Below are positions 45,132 to 53,626 of a DNA stretch of 64,000 bases, in pieces (position 1 is the stretch's first letter; each line of letters opens with the position of its first letter). This DNA comes from an uncultured Opitutales bacterium. GTDB taxonomy: Bacteria > Verrucomicrobiota > Verrucomicrobiia > Opitutales > Intestinicryptomonadaceae. Location of the stretch: NCBI GenBank assembly GCA_900545715.1, contig URAJ01000001.1, positions 62,001-126,000 of the forward strand, read 5' to 3'. The translations under genes were made by a program, and so were the position numbers. The notes under the pieces were generated by a model, which saw nothing but the letters and a program-made list of their open reading frames with translations, was not told where the DNA came from and did not search any database.

Positions 45132-45932
45132 TTAACCCTCGCGAGAACCGCGGTTGTCGCGGTTGTGCCTTCCGCCCTGGCGCCTGTCGGAATCGTGCCT
45201 GCGTTTAAAGTCGCCGTTCCTGCGGTCCTTGTTGTACGGGCGCCTGTCTCCGCCGTGGCGCCTTCCCTTGAAGTCGCCGTTTCTGCGGTCCTTGTGGAAT
45301 TTCTTTTTCCCTTGTTCGGGCTTTTTGCCGAAAATAGACGCTATTGCATTCTTTATTCTGGAGAACAGCGATAAAGACGGGCAGTCCATTTTTGCGGAAT
45401 ACGACACCACACCGTCGTCGCGCGGCGACTTGTCGTTAGAAAACTTCGGGCGCTTGTCGGTGAGCGGAACTTCCACCGCGCGGGGCGTGAATTTTTTAGA
45501 CTCAAAAAACGGCCCTTCGGGAGTTTTTTCCGCCGCGGGAGTTTCCTCTGCGCCGGCTTCACTTTTTTGGGAGGGCTGCTCGGCATCTGCGGTCTCCGAG
45601 GCCTCCGCCGAAGGTTCTTCGCGGCGCCTGCGGCGGAATTTTTCGCCTTCGTCGCCAAAGCTTTTTCCCTTGTCTGAGCCGTACCCGGAGACGTTGGAGC
45701 CGCTCAATTTTTCCTTGAAGTTGGATATATCCTCAACTTCCCCGCAAGATTCTTTCGCTGGGGCGGATTTTAGAGAGGAAGAGCGCATTCCGGTTTTATT
45801 TCTGCCGTTTTTGCGCGGGCGGTATTCCTGTTTTTTTTGTTCCTGGACTTCGCAAGCCTGCTCTACTTGCTCTTTTGACACTTCTTCAACGGGGGCGGCG
45901 TTTTGTCCGTCCCTATTATTTTCTTCTTCCAT
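45132..45932 (-). CDS. Charged low-complexity protein with basic Arg/Gly/Asp-rich repeat tail
   Basis: 266 residues, no recognised fold. The first 180 residues are acidic and disordered (Glu/Ser/Pro/Ala-rich). A short region near 185-200 (SLSLFSRIKNAIASIFGKK) may form an amphipathic helix. The last 55 residues are very basic, built from repeats of KDRRNGDFK and RR(H/P)GGDRR type, resembling RNA-binding tails on DEAD-box helicases or RNase E, here as a separate protein. In DNA the tail carries a 25-base near-identical repeat (45208-45232 and 45271-45295) with a 63-base period. RNA binding is inferred only. Confidence 0.7.
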   Translation of the reverse strand: MEEENNRDGQNAAPVEEVSKEQVEQACEVQEQKKQEYRPRKNGRNKTGMRSSSLKSAPAKESCGEVEDISNFKEKLSGSNVSGYGSDKGKSFGDEGEKFRRRRREEPSAEASETADAEQPSQKSEAGAEETPAAEKTPEGPFFESKKFTPRAVEVPLTDKRPKFSNDKSPRDDGVVSYSAKMDCPSLSLFSRIKNAIASIFGKKPEQGKKKFHKDRRNGDFKGRRHGGDRRPYNKDRRNGDFKRRHDSDRRQGGRHNRDNRGSREG

Positions 45933-46224
45933 GATATTTTAGCGTATCTTTTTGTTTTCGGTATGGGGCATTTTGCGGGACTAACTTAGCGCGTGCGAGC
46001 CTGATTCCAATATTGCCGCAAAAGCCTACTATGCCATTCGGATTCGGGTGTGGAGAATATTTTGAATATAAAAAACCCCGCGCAAAAAAACGTTTGCGCC
46101 TGACCGAAATAGAATGTCGGAAGTAAAATAGAGCAGAAAACCGCTTCCCTTGCAATAATTTTTTGCGCATGCGCAAATTCAAAAAAGCTGGACGCGCGCG
46201 GCAAATTTTTACGATAATTAGCGC

Positions 46225-46830
46225 ATGCAAATCGAACAGGTTATAAAAAAATTCAATTCAAAAGGTTTTAGGGCTTTTTATTTTAAAAGCGCCGACGAAG
46301 CAAAGGCATTTATCGGCGAAACGATAGGAAGTGGCTCGACAATCGGCATGGGAGGCTCAGTCACAATATCTGAACTTGGTCTGTACGATTTTCTTTCGGC
46401 GGGCAACAAAGTATATTGGCATGCCGCCGCAAACCGCGATGAAAACACGATGCGCAACGCCGCTGACGCCGAATACTACATTTCGAGCGCAAACGCCCTG
46501 AGCGCCGACGGAGAAATAATAAATATAGACGGCAGAGGCAACCGCGTGGCATCTACAATATACGGGCCAAACCGCAAGGCCGTATTCATAGTATGCGGCG
46601 AAAACAAATTGGAGGAAAATCTCGAAAAGGCCATCTGGCGCGCGAAAAATATCGCAGCCCCCTTAAACGCCAAGAGGCTCGGCCGCAAGACGCCCTGCGC
46701 GATAAAAGGCGATAAATGCTACAACTGCGAAAGTCCGGACAAAATTTGCTGCGTGACCACAATTATGACAAACCCCACGTTTAGCAACCCCTGCTACGTT
46801 ATAATCATAGCCGGCTCGTACGGATATTAG
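46225..46830 (+). CDS. LUD-domain protein (LutC-like)
   Basis: 201 residues matching the lactate-utilisation LUD domain (PF02589): SGSTIGMGGSVTISELGLY, RDENTMRNAADAEYYISSANA, IINIDGRGNRVASTIYGPN and FIVCGENKLEENLEKAIWR. The C terminus carries a cysteine group (CAIKGDKCYNCESPDKICC) that may bind metal. Lone LUD proteins are common in gut anaerobes and differ from the LutABC lactate dehydrogenase complex; no lutA or lutB is nearby, so lactate oxidation cannot be claimed. Monocistronic. Confidence 0.82.
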   Translation: MQIEQVIKKFNSKGFRAFYFKSADEAKAFIGETIGSGSTIGMGGSVTISELGLYDFLSAGNKVYWHAAANRDENTMRNAADAEYYISSANALSADGEIINIDGRGNRVASTIYGPNRKAVFIVCGENKLEENLEKAIWRAKNIAAPLNAKRLGRKTPCAIKGDKCYNCESPDKICCVTTIMTNPTFSNPCYVIIIAGSYGY

Positions 46831-46916
46831 GCAGCGCCTTGCGAGGTATCGAGCGGCGGCTGCCCGGCCATATTGCGGAAATTTTAAATATAGCCGATAA
46901 TTGGCTCGATTTTTCG

Positions 46917-46961
46917 AAATAAACTCCACGCGCAAATAAGCGCGGTGGTTTATTTTATTTT
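46917..46961 (+). terminator. Likely terminator after the LUD gene
   Basis: An AT-flanked hairpin with GC-rich core (CCACGCGC near 46925-46933 pairing imperfectly with GCGCGGTGG near 46940-46948) ends in a T-rich stretch. Confidence 0.5.
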
Positions 46962-47254
46962 GCGCTTTTTTTGTTGTCTTTTAGACGGAGAACGCGCCTT
47001 TTTTCCCGCTGCGGTGTAATCGGCGCGCGCATTACAGCTTTTGAAACATTGCATATGCCGGCTTTTATGGGCGCAAAAAAGCAAAAAAATTTCCGCTCTA
47101 AATTTACGTCAAAATTGCGGCGTATTTCAATAGGATTTGGCGGAGGGAAAAAACTAGGTATTTTTTGAGCAACTGCTCTTTTTTTTCGCAAAAAACGAAT
47201 TATTTGGTTGACCGTTTCGGTATTGTTTGCGAAACGTTAAGAAACTATTTCATA
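46962..47254. other. Non-coding spacer before squalene-hopene cyclase
   Basis: With the hairpin above, 424 bases separate the LUD stop from the cyclase ATG. The cyclase frame is open to 47165, but that stretch has no family similarity. Nothing else was recognised. Confidence 0.45.
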
Positions 47255-49297
47255 ATGCAGAAGGAAAAAATAGATACCCCCAAGGATCAGAACAAAAAAA
47301 CAGGATCCGTACGCGACACTATAAAGAAGGCGATAGACTGGATAAAGCCCCGCCAAAGCCCTGACGGCATGTGGTGCGCCCCGCTCGAAACAAACTGCTG
47401 CATGGAGGCGCAATGGATATTGGCAATGCACTTCATAGACTTCGACGATCCCAAGAAGCCGAAAGTCATACAATATATTCTCGACAGGCAGCGCGAAGAC
47501 GGCGCGTGGGACGTTTACTACGGCTCTGAGCACGGCGACATAAACACCACTTTGGAATGCTATTTTGCCCTAAGAATCAGCGGCTTTGACCCCGACGACG
47601 CAGTTTTGGCAAAAGCGCGCAAATGGCTCATAGAAAATAAGTGGACCGAGCGCATACGCGTATTTACAAAATACTGGCTTGCGCTCTTTGGGCAATGGCC
47701 GTGGGCGCATACGCCAGTTTTGCCCCCGGAAATAATGTTTTTGCCGAGCTGGTGCCCATTCAATATTTACGACTTTGCCGCCTGGGCGAGGGCAACTATG
47801 ATGCCCATCTCAATTTTGACAGTCCGCAGGCCCGTAAAAGAGCTTCCAGAAGACTTGCAGCTCGACGAACTCTTTCCGGAAGGGCGCGATAAGGTTGACT
47901 ACCGCCTGCCTCGCAAGAATGAGAATTTTTTGAGCTGGGAAAATTTCTTCATGAAGCTCGACCATGCGCTTCACGCCTACAACAGGTCTCCGATAAAGCC
48001 GTTTAGGGAAAGCGCCATAAAGCTTGTTTTGCAGTGGATGCTTGAGCACCAGGACGAAGACGGCGCATGGGGCGGCATTCAGCCGCCGTGGATATACGCG
48101 ATAATCGTAATGCACGTCGAGGGATTTGCGAAAGACCAAATAAATATGTCGCGCGCGATAGACGCCTTCAATCTCCATTGGCAGGTGCCGCGCGGCGAGG
48201 GCATAATGCTGCAGGCGAGCGAAAGCCCCATATGGGACACTTTCTTGACTATGATAGCCCTGATGGACTCCGGCGAAACTCCCGGCACAAGCCCGGAGCT
48301 TATAAAGGCGTTAGACTACGTTTTGGCGAAGGAAAACAGGTACTATGGAGACTGGTCGGTAAAAGTCGGCAGGCACATAGAGCCGAGCGGCTGGGCTTTC
48401 CAGCGCGCGAACAATTACTACCCAGACATCGACGACGCGGCAATCGCGATATGCGCGCTAAAACGCATACAGCGCCTTCTGCCGAGGGAGAGCGTCAGAA
48501 GCCGCCGCATAGATGCGGCCGTGCGCAGGGCTGTGAATTGGATATTGGAGATGCAATGCTCAAACGGCGGCTGGGCCGCGTTTGATAAGGACAATACGCG
48601 CGAATTAGTCACAAAAATCCCGTTCTGCGATTTTGGCGAAGTACTCGACCCGCCGAGTTCGGACGTGACTGCGCATGTTGTCGAGGCGCTTGCGCTGTGC
48701 GGATTTTCGCGCAACCACCCCGCCATTGAAAAAGCCATAAAATTTATATACGACGAACAGGAGGATGACGGGAGCTGGTTTGGCCGCTGGGGCGTAAACT
48801 ACGTTTACGGGTGCGGCGCCGTGATTCCCGCGCTTGTTGCGATAGGCGACAACAAGGAAACCCCGCGCATAAGAAAGGCTCTCGACTGGCTTGCTTCAAA
48901 GCAAAATGCGGATGGCGGCTGGGGCGAAAGCATTGCCTCTTACATGGAGCCAAAGTACGCCGGAACAGGCATACCCTCTACGGCGTCCCAAACGGCGTGG
49001 GCTTTGGGAGCGTTCCTCGCAGTTGGCGACAAAAACTACGATAAGATAATCCAAAAGGCGTGTGACTTCCTAGTATCGACACAGAAGGAGGACGGCACTT
49101 GGGACGAACCGTACTATACGGGCACGGGCTTCCCCGGATACGGACTCGGAGCGAAAGTTGACTTGCGCAACGGCGCGCCGCTTCCGCAGGGGAAAGAGCT
49201 CGCAAGGGGCTTTATGCTAAATTACAACTGGTACAGGCATTACTTCCCGCTGACTTCGCTCGGAAGGGCTGAAAAATATTTTGAAAATAGAAAATAA
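47255..49297 (+). CDS. shc: Squalene-hopene cyclase
   Basis: Cyclises squalene to hopene/hopanol, the sterol-like hopanoids of bacterial membranes. 680 residues from the ATG at 47255. The catalytic acid motif is intact as DIDD at residues 391-394 (YYPDIDDAAIAICALKR). Repeated QW motifs are present, such as QSPDGMWCAPLETNC, QREDGAWDVYYG, CSNGGWAAFDKDN, QEDDGSWFGRWGVNYVYG and QNADGGWGESIASY. The enzyme is a monotopic membrane protein. No squalene-synthesis (hpnCDE) or other hopanoid genes are in the window. A terminator follows directly. Confidence 0.95.
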   Translation: MQKEKIDTPKDQNKKTGSVRDTIKKAIDWIKPRQSPDGMWCAPLETNCCMEAQWILAMHFIDFDDPKKPKVIQYILDRQREDGAWDVYYGSEHGDINTTLECYFALRISGFDPDDAVLAKARKWLIENKWTERIRVFTKYWLALFGQWPWAHTPVLPPEIMFLPSWCPFNIYDFAAWARATMMPISILTVRRPVKELPEDLQLDELFPEGRDKVDYRLPRKNENFLSWENFFMKLDHALHAYNRSPIKPFRESAIKLVLQWMLEHQDEDGAWGGIQPPWIYAIIVMHVEGFAKDQINMSRAIDAFNLHWQVPRGEGIMLQASESPIWDTFLTMIALMDSGETPGTSPELIKALDYVLAKENRYYGDWSVKVGRHIEPSGWAFQRANNYYPDIDDAAIAICALKRIQRLLPRESVRSRRIDAAVRRAVNWILEMQCSNGGWAAFDKDNTRELVTKIPFCDFGEVLDPPSSDVTAHVVEALALCGFSRNHPAIEKAIKFIYDEQEDDGSWFGRWGVNYVYGCGAVIPALVAIGDNKETPRIRKALDWLASKQNADGGWGESIASYMEPKYAGTGIPSTASQTAWALGAFLAVGDKNYDKIIQKACDFLVSTQKEDGTWDEPYYTGTGFPGYGLGAKVDLRNGAPLPQGKELARGFMLNYNWYRHYFPLTSLGRAEKYFENRK

Positions 49298-49302
49298 AAA
49301 AG

Positions 49303-49327
49303 AGCCGCTTTTTAAGCGGCTTTTTTG
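49303..49327 (+). terminator. Intrinsic terminator after squalene-hopene cyclase
   Basis: AGCCGCTT (49303-49310) pairs with AAGCGGCT (49314-49321) around TTT, followed by Ts. Confidence 0.9.
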
Positions 49328-49662
49328 TTTCAGAGTGCGAATAAATTTTTTTTAGATTAGTTAGGCAGGGTACAAAATAAGCTGATTTGAATAATTCTGC
49401 AAAGCCCTAAAATACGAGCCTAAATAATTGGCATATTTCTTTCCCTCTTGGGAAGCAGTCTCTCATAGCTCGCACTTTTTGCGCGGCCTAATTGAAATCT
49501 CCTGTTTAACAGCGCAGATAAAAAATTCTAAGCCTTAGCACGGCTAAAATATAATAGAAAAATTAAATAGCGCAACCGCACACATCTTTTTATCCCGATT
49601 GAAAGCACTGTGACGTCTGATAGAAATTCCGCGCAACACGGATAAAACAGAAACGTTTTGCA
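49328..49662. other. Non-coding spacer between convergent units
   Basis: About 335 bases between facing terminators; no ORF or RNA gene recognised. Confidence 0.5.
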
Positions 49663-49699
49663 TAAAAAAAAGCCGCGGCGGGATTTGCCCGCGCGGCCG
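49663..49699 (-). terminator. Terminator of the TPR protein gene
   Basis: A GC-rich hairpin (AGCCGCGGCGGG against CCCGCGCGGC with one bulge); the minus strand ends in eight Ts (plus-strand A run 49663-49671). Confidence 0.7.
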
Positions 49700-49722
49700 T
49701 ATTATTAAAAATTGCAAGACAG

Positions 49723-51171
49723 TTATTGTTTGCGTCTCGATTCGTAATAATCGTTTATCTTCTTCGAGACGTCCTTGTAAGAAATATCCGCAGAGTATAT
49801 TTCCTTAAACTCGTTGAAGGCTTTTTCGGCCTCGCCCATTTTTTCATACGCCGTGGCAAGCTCGTATATGATTTCCTTTTTGGCGTCAGTCATAACTTTT
49901 GCCTCCTTCTTGGCGATTTCAAGCTGGTCAACAGCCAAGTCGTACTTCTTGCCGAGTATGAACGCGCGGCCAAGCCCGAGCAGCGACTGCGAGCGAACCT
50001 TGGGGTTGCGCTGCGAAAGCTGGAATTGCATAATTGCGTCGTCGAGCTTTCCGTCCTCGAACAGCAGCTGCCCATAAATATAGCGGTAGTTGAAGTCGTT
50101 GGGGTAGCGCTCGACCATAAGTTTGGCGTTTTCGAGCTTGTAGTCGTGCTCCTTCTTGGAGAGCTCATCAAGTTCGGCCTTTTTCTGGGCGTCATTCGGA
50201 TTTGCTTCAAGCTCTTTTTTGAGGTCGGCGATTTTCGCCTCCATTTCGGCGACGATAAAGTCGTGTTCCCATTTTTCGAGGGTTGTATCGCCCTTGCCGA
50301 GCGGCTGCTGGCGCGCCTGTCTCACGTATTCGAGAGCCTCGGAATAGCGGTGCAGAGTGCGTAAATTCGCGCAAATATCGCGGTAAAGATTGATATTTTC
50401 GGGGTCGGTTTTGATTTGCTCTTTGAGCCTGTCAACAATTCTTGCGAGGGTTGCTTCGTCGCTGACAAGGCTTGATGCGTTTTCGAGATCCGCCGTTTCG
50501 GCAGCGTCTTTGAGTTTGTCGTGAAAGTCTCCTCCCTCTTTTTCCCAGTTGCCCTTGTTCATGGTCTTTATGACCGAAGCGCTCCTTGCAAGAGCCTGGG
50601 CTTCGCCATTAGCGGGGCTGCGGCGCAAAATCTGATCGCATATCTGAGAAGCTTCGTCGGGCTGCTTATTCTTTACGTACGCATCTGCAAGCGCGAGAAG
50701 GTTCTTGTCATTTTTAGGCTGGAACTGCGCAATCGCAAGATACGCGGAGGCCGCCGTTCCCCAATATGAGAGAGATTTTGCAGCGTCAGCAAGGGCGTTT
50801 AGCGCATATGCGCACTGCGGGCACTGCGACAGAATTTTTTCGGCCTCAGTCATAACTTCGAGGGCCTTTCCATTTTTTATCATGGACGCCGATTTCATCA
50901 GGAGGATAATCCCCTTAATGTCGCTGGCCAGCTTCGCAATAAAGTTTCCCTTCCCGTATTTTCTAAACTGGGCCTGGCGCATAATCTTGCGAACCTCTAC
51001 GCAAGAGGGATATTTCGCAAGGATAGTTGCGCAGATATCGACGGTATAGCCGGGATTTTTGTCTATTGATTTCTCTGCGGATTCGAGTTGTTTTATAAAG
51101 CGCGGATCCAAATCGTTAATTTGGGTTTCAATTACTTCTTCCGTGGGTTCTGTAGATGTGGTTTCTGCCAT
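49723..51171 (-). CDS. Soluble TPR-repeat protein, function unknown
   Basis: 482 residues, no signal peptide or membrane helix, so probably cytosolic. Almost wholly helical with TPR-type repeats: NLLALADAYVKNKQPDEASQ, NINLYRDICANLRTLHRYSE, FNYRYIYGQLLFEDGKLDD, SLLGLGRAFILGKKYDLAV and IIYELATAYEKMGEAEKAF. A charged coiled-coil-like stretch (about 300-345, Glu/Lys-rich) interrupts them. Partner unknown. It follows glmM by 50 bases on the same strand and ends at a terminator, so it may be the tail of the lptD-scpA-glmM run. Confidence 0.82.
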   Translation of the reverse strand: MAETTSTEPTEEVIETQINDLDPRFIKQLESAEKSIDKNPGYTVDICATILAKYPSCVEVRKIMRQAQFRKYGKGNFIAKLASDIKGIILLMKSASMIKNGKALEVMTEAEKILSQCPQCAYALNALADAAKSLSYWGTAASAYLAIAQFQPKNDKNLLALADAYVKNKQPDEASQICDQILRRSPANGEAQALARSASVIKTMNKGNWEKEGGDFHDKLKDAAETADLENASSLVSDEATLARIVDRLKEQIKTDPENINLYRDICANLRTLHRYSEALEYVRQARQQPLGKGDTTLEKWEHDFIVAEMEAKIADLKKELEANPNDAQKKAELDELSKKEHDYKLENAKLMVERYPNDFNYRYIYGQLLFEDGKLDDAIMQFQLSQRNPKVRSQSLLGLGRAFILGKKYDLAVDQLEIAKKEAKVMTDAKKEIIYELATAYEKMGEAEKAFNEFKEIYSADISYKDVSKKINDYYESRRKQ

Positions 51172-51221
51172 AAATAAAGCCTGTTTGTCGTTAAAGCTTA
51201 TAAATTAAAACGAGTACGCGT

Positions 51222-52571
51222 TCATTTCAAGTCTATTTCTACGGCTTCGAGCAAAAAAGAAATACATTTTTTTGCCTTTTCGAGCTCTGGAGACTCCGCG
51301 AGCAAGCGTATTTTCTTTTCAGTTCCGGAATAGCGGACAAGAATTCTTCCCTTTCCGCCAAGCAATTCGCCGCATTTTTCGACGGCTTTGGAAAGGTTGG
51401 GCGCCTCGTTTACGGGTGTTTTGCGCGCCACCTCAACCGACTTTGATATGCAAGGATACATCGCTATGCCGCCCCTTAGCTCCGACAGCTTTCTATGCTG
51501 CTTTGCCATTACATAAAGCACTGCGAGCGCCGCCGCAAGCCCGTCGCCGCACGGCGATATTTCCGAAAATATGAAGTGCCCCGAATTTTCGCCACCGACA
51601 TTGCAGTTGCGCTCGAGCATCTCGCGCATTACAAGCCTGTCGCCTATGCCGCACCTGTAAACTTTTATTCCGTTTGCTGCGAGCGATTCGTCAAGGCCGG
51701 TATTGCTTTGCAGCGTGGTGACAATCGCGTTTGAAGAAAGCGCTCCGCGGCTTTTGTGCTCCATTGCTATAAGCCCCAAAACCTCCTCGCCTTCGAGAAT
51801 CGAAAACTTATCGTCGCATACGACCACTCTGTCGCCGTCGCCGTCGTGCGCAAACCCTACGTCCGCCCCGCTCTGCCTGCATACGCCCACTATGTTTTCC
51901 GGGAATTGGCTGCCGACTGAAGCGTTTATATTAAACCCGTCGGGCGAGAACGCCGCCTTTACAACTTTTGCGCCGTACCCCTCAAAAACCTTCGACGATA
52001 CTTCCGATGTCGCCCCGTTTGCCATATCTATGGCAACAGTGTATCCTTCGAGAAAACCGGGCTCGAAAAGCGAACCCATTTTCTGCGCGTATTCTTCGAG
52101 GGCGAATTTTCCGGCCTTTATTGCGCGCGGCGAAAATTCCTTCTTGGTGTACGATTTAAAATCTATATTCATTGAATCGACCCTGCGCTCTATGTCGAGC
52201 TGGAAAGCGTCGTCAACTTTCCTCGCGTTGGAGTCGAAGAATTTTATGCCGTTGTCTGTGTAGGGATTGTGGGAAGCCGTTATCATTGCGCCAAGCTTTG
52301 CGCCGCGCTTTAACACTGCGTACGCCAAAGCGGGCGTCGGCAGCACGCCCATATCTTCAAACTTTATTCCGCGCCGCTCCAAACCGCGGCAAAACGACTC
52401 CTTCAAAGATTCCGAAGACGCCCGCGTGTCGCACCCGACAACCACTAAGCCTCCACCGCATTTCTCACTTAGCGCATCTGCGCACGCCTCTCCGAGCCCC
52501 TCATAGAAGGGCTCGCTCACCTCAAAATCCCCATATTTTCCGCGAATACCGTCCGTTCCGAAGTATTTCAT
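51222..52571 (-). CDS. glmM: Phosphoglucosamine mutase
   Basis: Converts glucosamine-6-phosphate to glucosamine-1-phosphate for UDP-GlcNAc synthesis, feeding peptidoglycan and lipid A. 449 residues of the alpha-D-phosphohexomutase family: FGTDGIRGKYGD at the start, phospho-serine S100 in TASHNPYTDNGIKFF, the metal loop DGDGDRVVV, GGENSGHFIF (sugar loop, diagnostic of GlmM) and the C-terminal RYSGTEKKIRL phosphate loop. Its ATG shares one base with the stop of the preceding small gene. Confidence 0.95.
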   Translation of the reverse strand: MKYFGTDGIRGKYGDFEVSEPFYEGLGEACADALSEKCGGGLVVVGCDTRASSESLKESFCRGLERRGIKFEDMGVLPTPALAYAVLKRGAKLGAMITASHNPYTDNGIKFFDSNARKVDDAFQLDIERRVDSMNIDFKSYTKKEFSPRAIKAGKFALEEYAQKMGSLFEPGFLEGYTVAIDMANGATSEVSSKVFEGYGAKVVKAAFSPDGFNINASVGSQFPENIVGVCRQSGADVGFAHDGDGDRVVVCDDKFSILEGEEVLGLIAMEHKSRGALSSNAIVTTLQSNTGLDESLAANGIKVYRCGIGDRLVMREMLERNCNVGGENSGHFIFSEISPCGDGLAAALAVLYVMAKQHRKLSELRGGIAMYPCISKSVEVARKTPVNEAPNLSKAVEKCGELLGGKGRILVRYSGTEKKIRLLAESPELEKAKKCISFLLEAVEIDLK

Positions 52572-52813
52572 CAGCTTCTCCTGTTTGGCATATTTTTTCT
52601 CAAAATATCGGAAAGCTCGTCCACAGACGTATCTTCCAGCTCCCTGCCCTTGCGCTTTAAATCCTCGAAGGTTTTTATCACGGTTTCCGTCATGAACTCG
52701 TGGGTTTCTTCGGTTCCGCCAACGAGGGAGAATTTTTCGGCCTGCGTAATGCGCTTTTGCCCGTCGCTGTCAAGCCCTATGCCAAGTAAGTGCGCCGATT
52801 TCTTTTTCGCCAT
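52571..52813 (-). CDS. Small conserved-looking hypothetical protein
   Basis: 80 residues from the ATG at 52813 (MAKKKSAHLLGIGLDSDGQK). The frame is open further upstream inside scpA, but that part reads as antisense-like basic sequence, so the shorter form is taken. The start lies just after the scpA stop and the stop overlaps glmM by one base, so it is a real operon member. It is charged, with a helix-rich C-terminal half (TVIKTFEDLKRKGRELEDTS). No family recognised. Confidence 0.72.
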   Translation of the reverse strand: MAKKKSAHLLGIGLDSDGQKRITQAEKFSLVGGTEETHEFMTETVIKTFEDLKRKGRELEDTSVDELSDILRKNMPNRRS

Positions 52814-52815
52814 AT

Positions 52816-53568
52816 TTAGTTTTGCTCCTTTTCGTCGTCCGCGGCGGGGCGCGGTTCGTCTATTCTCTCGCAATATATTTCTCCGAAACTTTCGTTTTGC
52901 GATATTCTAAGCTTTCTGAGGCGGGTGAGCTCGAGCATCGCAATGAAGGTTGCGACTATCGTCACTATTCCGGTCTTCTTTTCTTTAAATACAGAAGAAA
53001 ACGTAAAATTCTTTTCCGGGATAGAAAGCAGATACTCCATTCTGTCGGCGACAGTCACATTTTCCTCGCGTATCTCGCCCTGCACGAGCTTTTCGGCAAG
53101 CCGCCTGAGAACGAGATTAAACACGTTCCAAACCTCCATTTTGTCGGACGGCTTTAACGGCCTCTCAGGCAGTTCCGTAACCGACACTCTGCGCTCGCCG
53201 TAATTCTGGCGCGCGTCTATCAGGTCTTCTAGCCCGTCCGCAGCGCGCTTTACCTTCTTATATTCCAGAAGCTGCTCGACAAGCTGCCAGCGCGGGTCAA
53301 GCTCGGAATCGCCGTCGTCCTCCTCTGATTGGACAGCCCTTTCGTCCGTCGGCAGAAGCATTCGGCTTTTTATGTACATCAAAGTCGCGGCCATTACGAA
53401 AAACTCGCCCGCCACGTCGAGCGACATGTTTTTCATCGAGCGCAACACGTCCATGTATTGCCGCGTCACTTCCGCTATCGGTATGTCGTATATGTCTATC
53501 TCGTTTTTCCTAATAAGAAATAAAAGCAAGTCGAGGGGACCTTCGAAGACATTTAGCTTTACCGACAT
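52816..53568 (-). CDS. scpA: Segregation and condensation protein A
   Basis: Kleisin subunit that bridges SMC heads in the chromosome-organising complex. 250 residues from the ATG at 53568, which has a GGAGGG ribosome site 6 bases ahead; an upstream ATG at 53619 would add 17 residues. The N-terminal LNVFEGPLDLLLFLIRKNEIDIYDIPIAEVT (written in part) is diagnostic, followed by FFVMAATLMYIKSRMLLP and a winged-helix C terminus (TFIAMLELTRLRKLRISQ). scpB and smc are not in this window. Confidence 0.92.
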   Translation of the reverse strand: MSVKLNVFEGPLDLLLFLIRKNEIDIYDIPIAEVTRQYMDVLRSMKNMSLDVAGEFFVMAATLMYIKSRMLLPTDERAVQSEEDDGDSELDPRWQLVEQLLEYKKVKRAADGLEDLIDARQNYGERRVSVTELPERPLKPSDKMEVWNVFNLVLRRLAEKLVQGEIREENVTVADRMEYLLSIPEKNFTFSSVFKEKKTGIVTIVATFIAMLELTRLRKLRISQNESFGEIYCERIDEPRPAADDEKEQN

Positions 53569-53626
53569 TTCAAGCCCTCCCGCGAGGGCGTCTTCGTATG
53601 CTGGAATGTCTTCTGGCATTGCTGTG

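Noticed and set aside
46225..46830. Lactate oxidation operon lutABC
   Set aside because: Only one LUD-domain gene is present; no iron-sulfur LutA or LutB partner lies beside it.
47165..47254. Thirty-codon N-terminal extension of squalene-hopene cyclase
   Set aside because: No family similarity, AT-rich upstream-like sequence; family alignment begins after the ATG at 47255.
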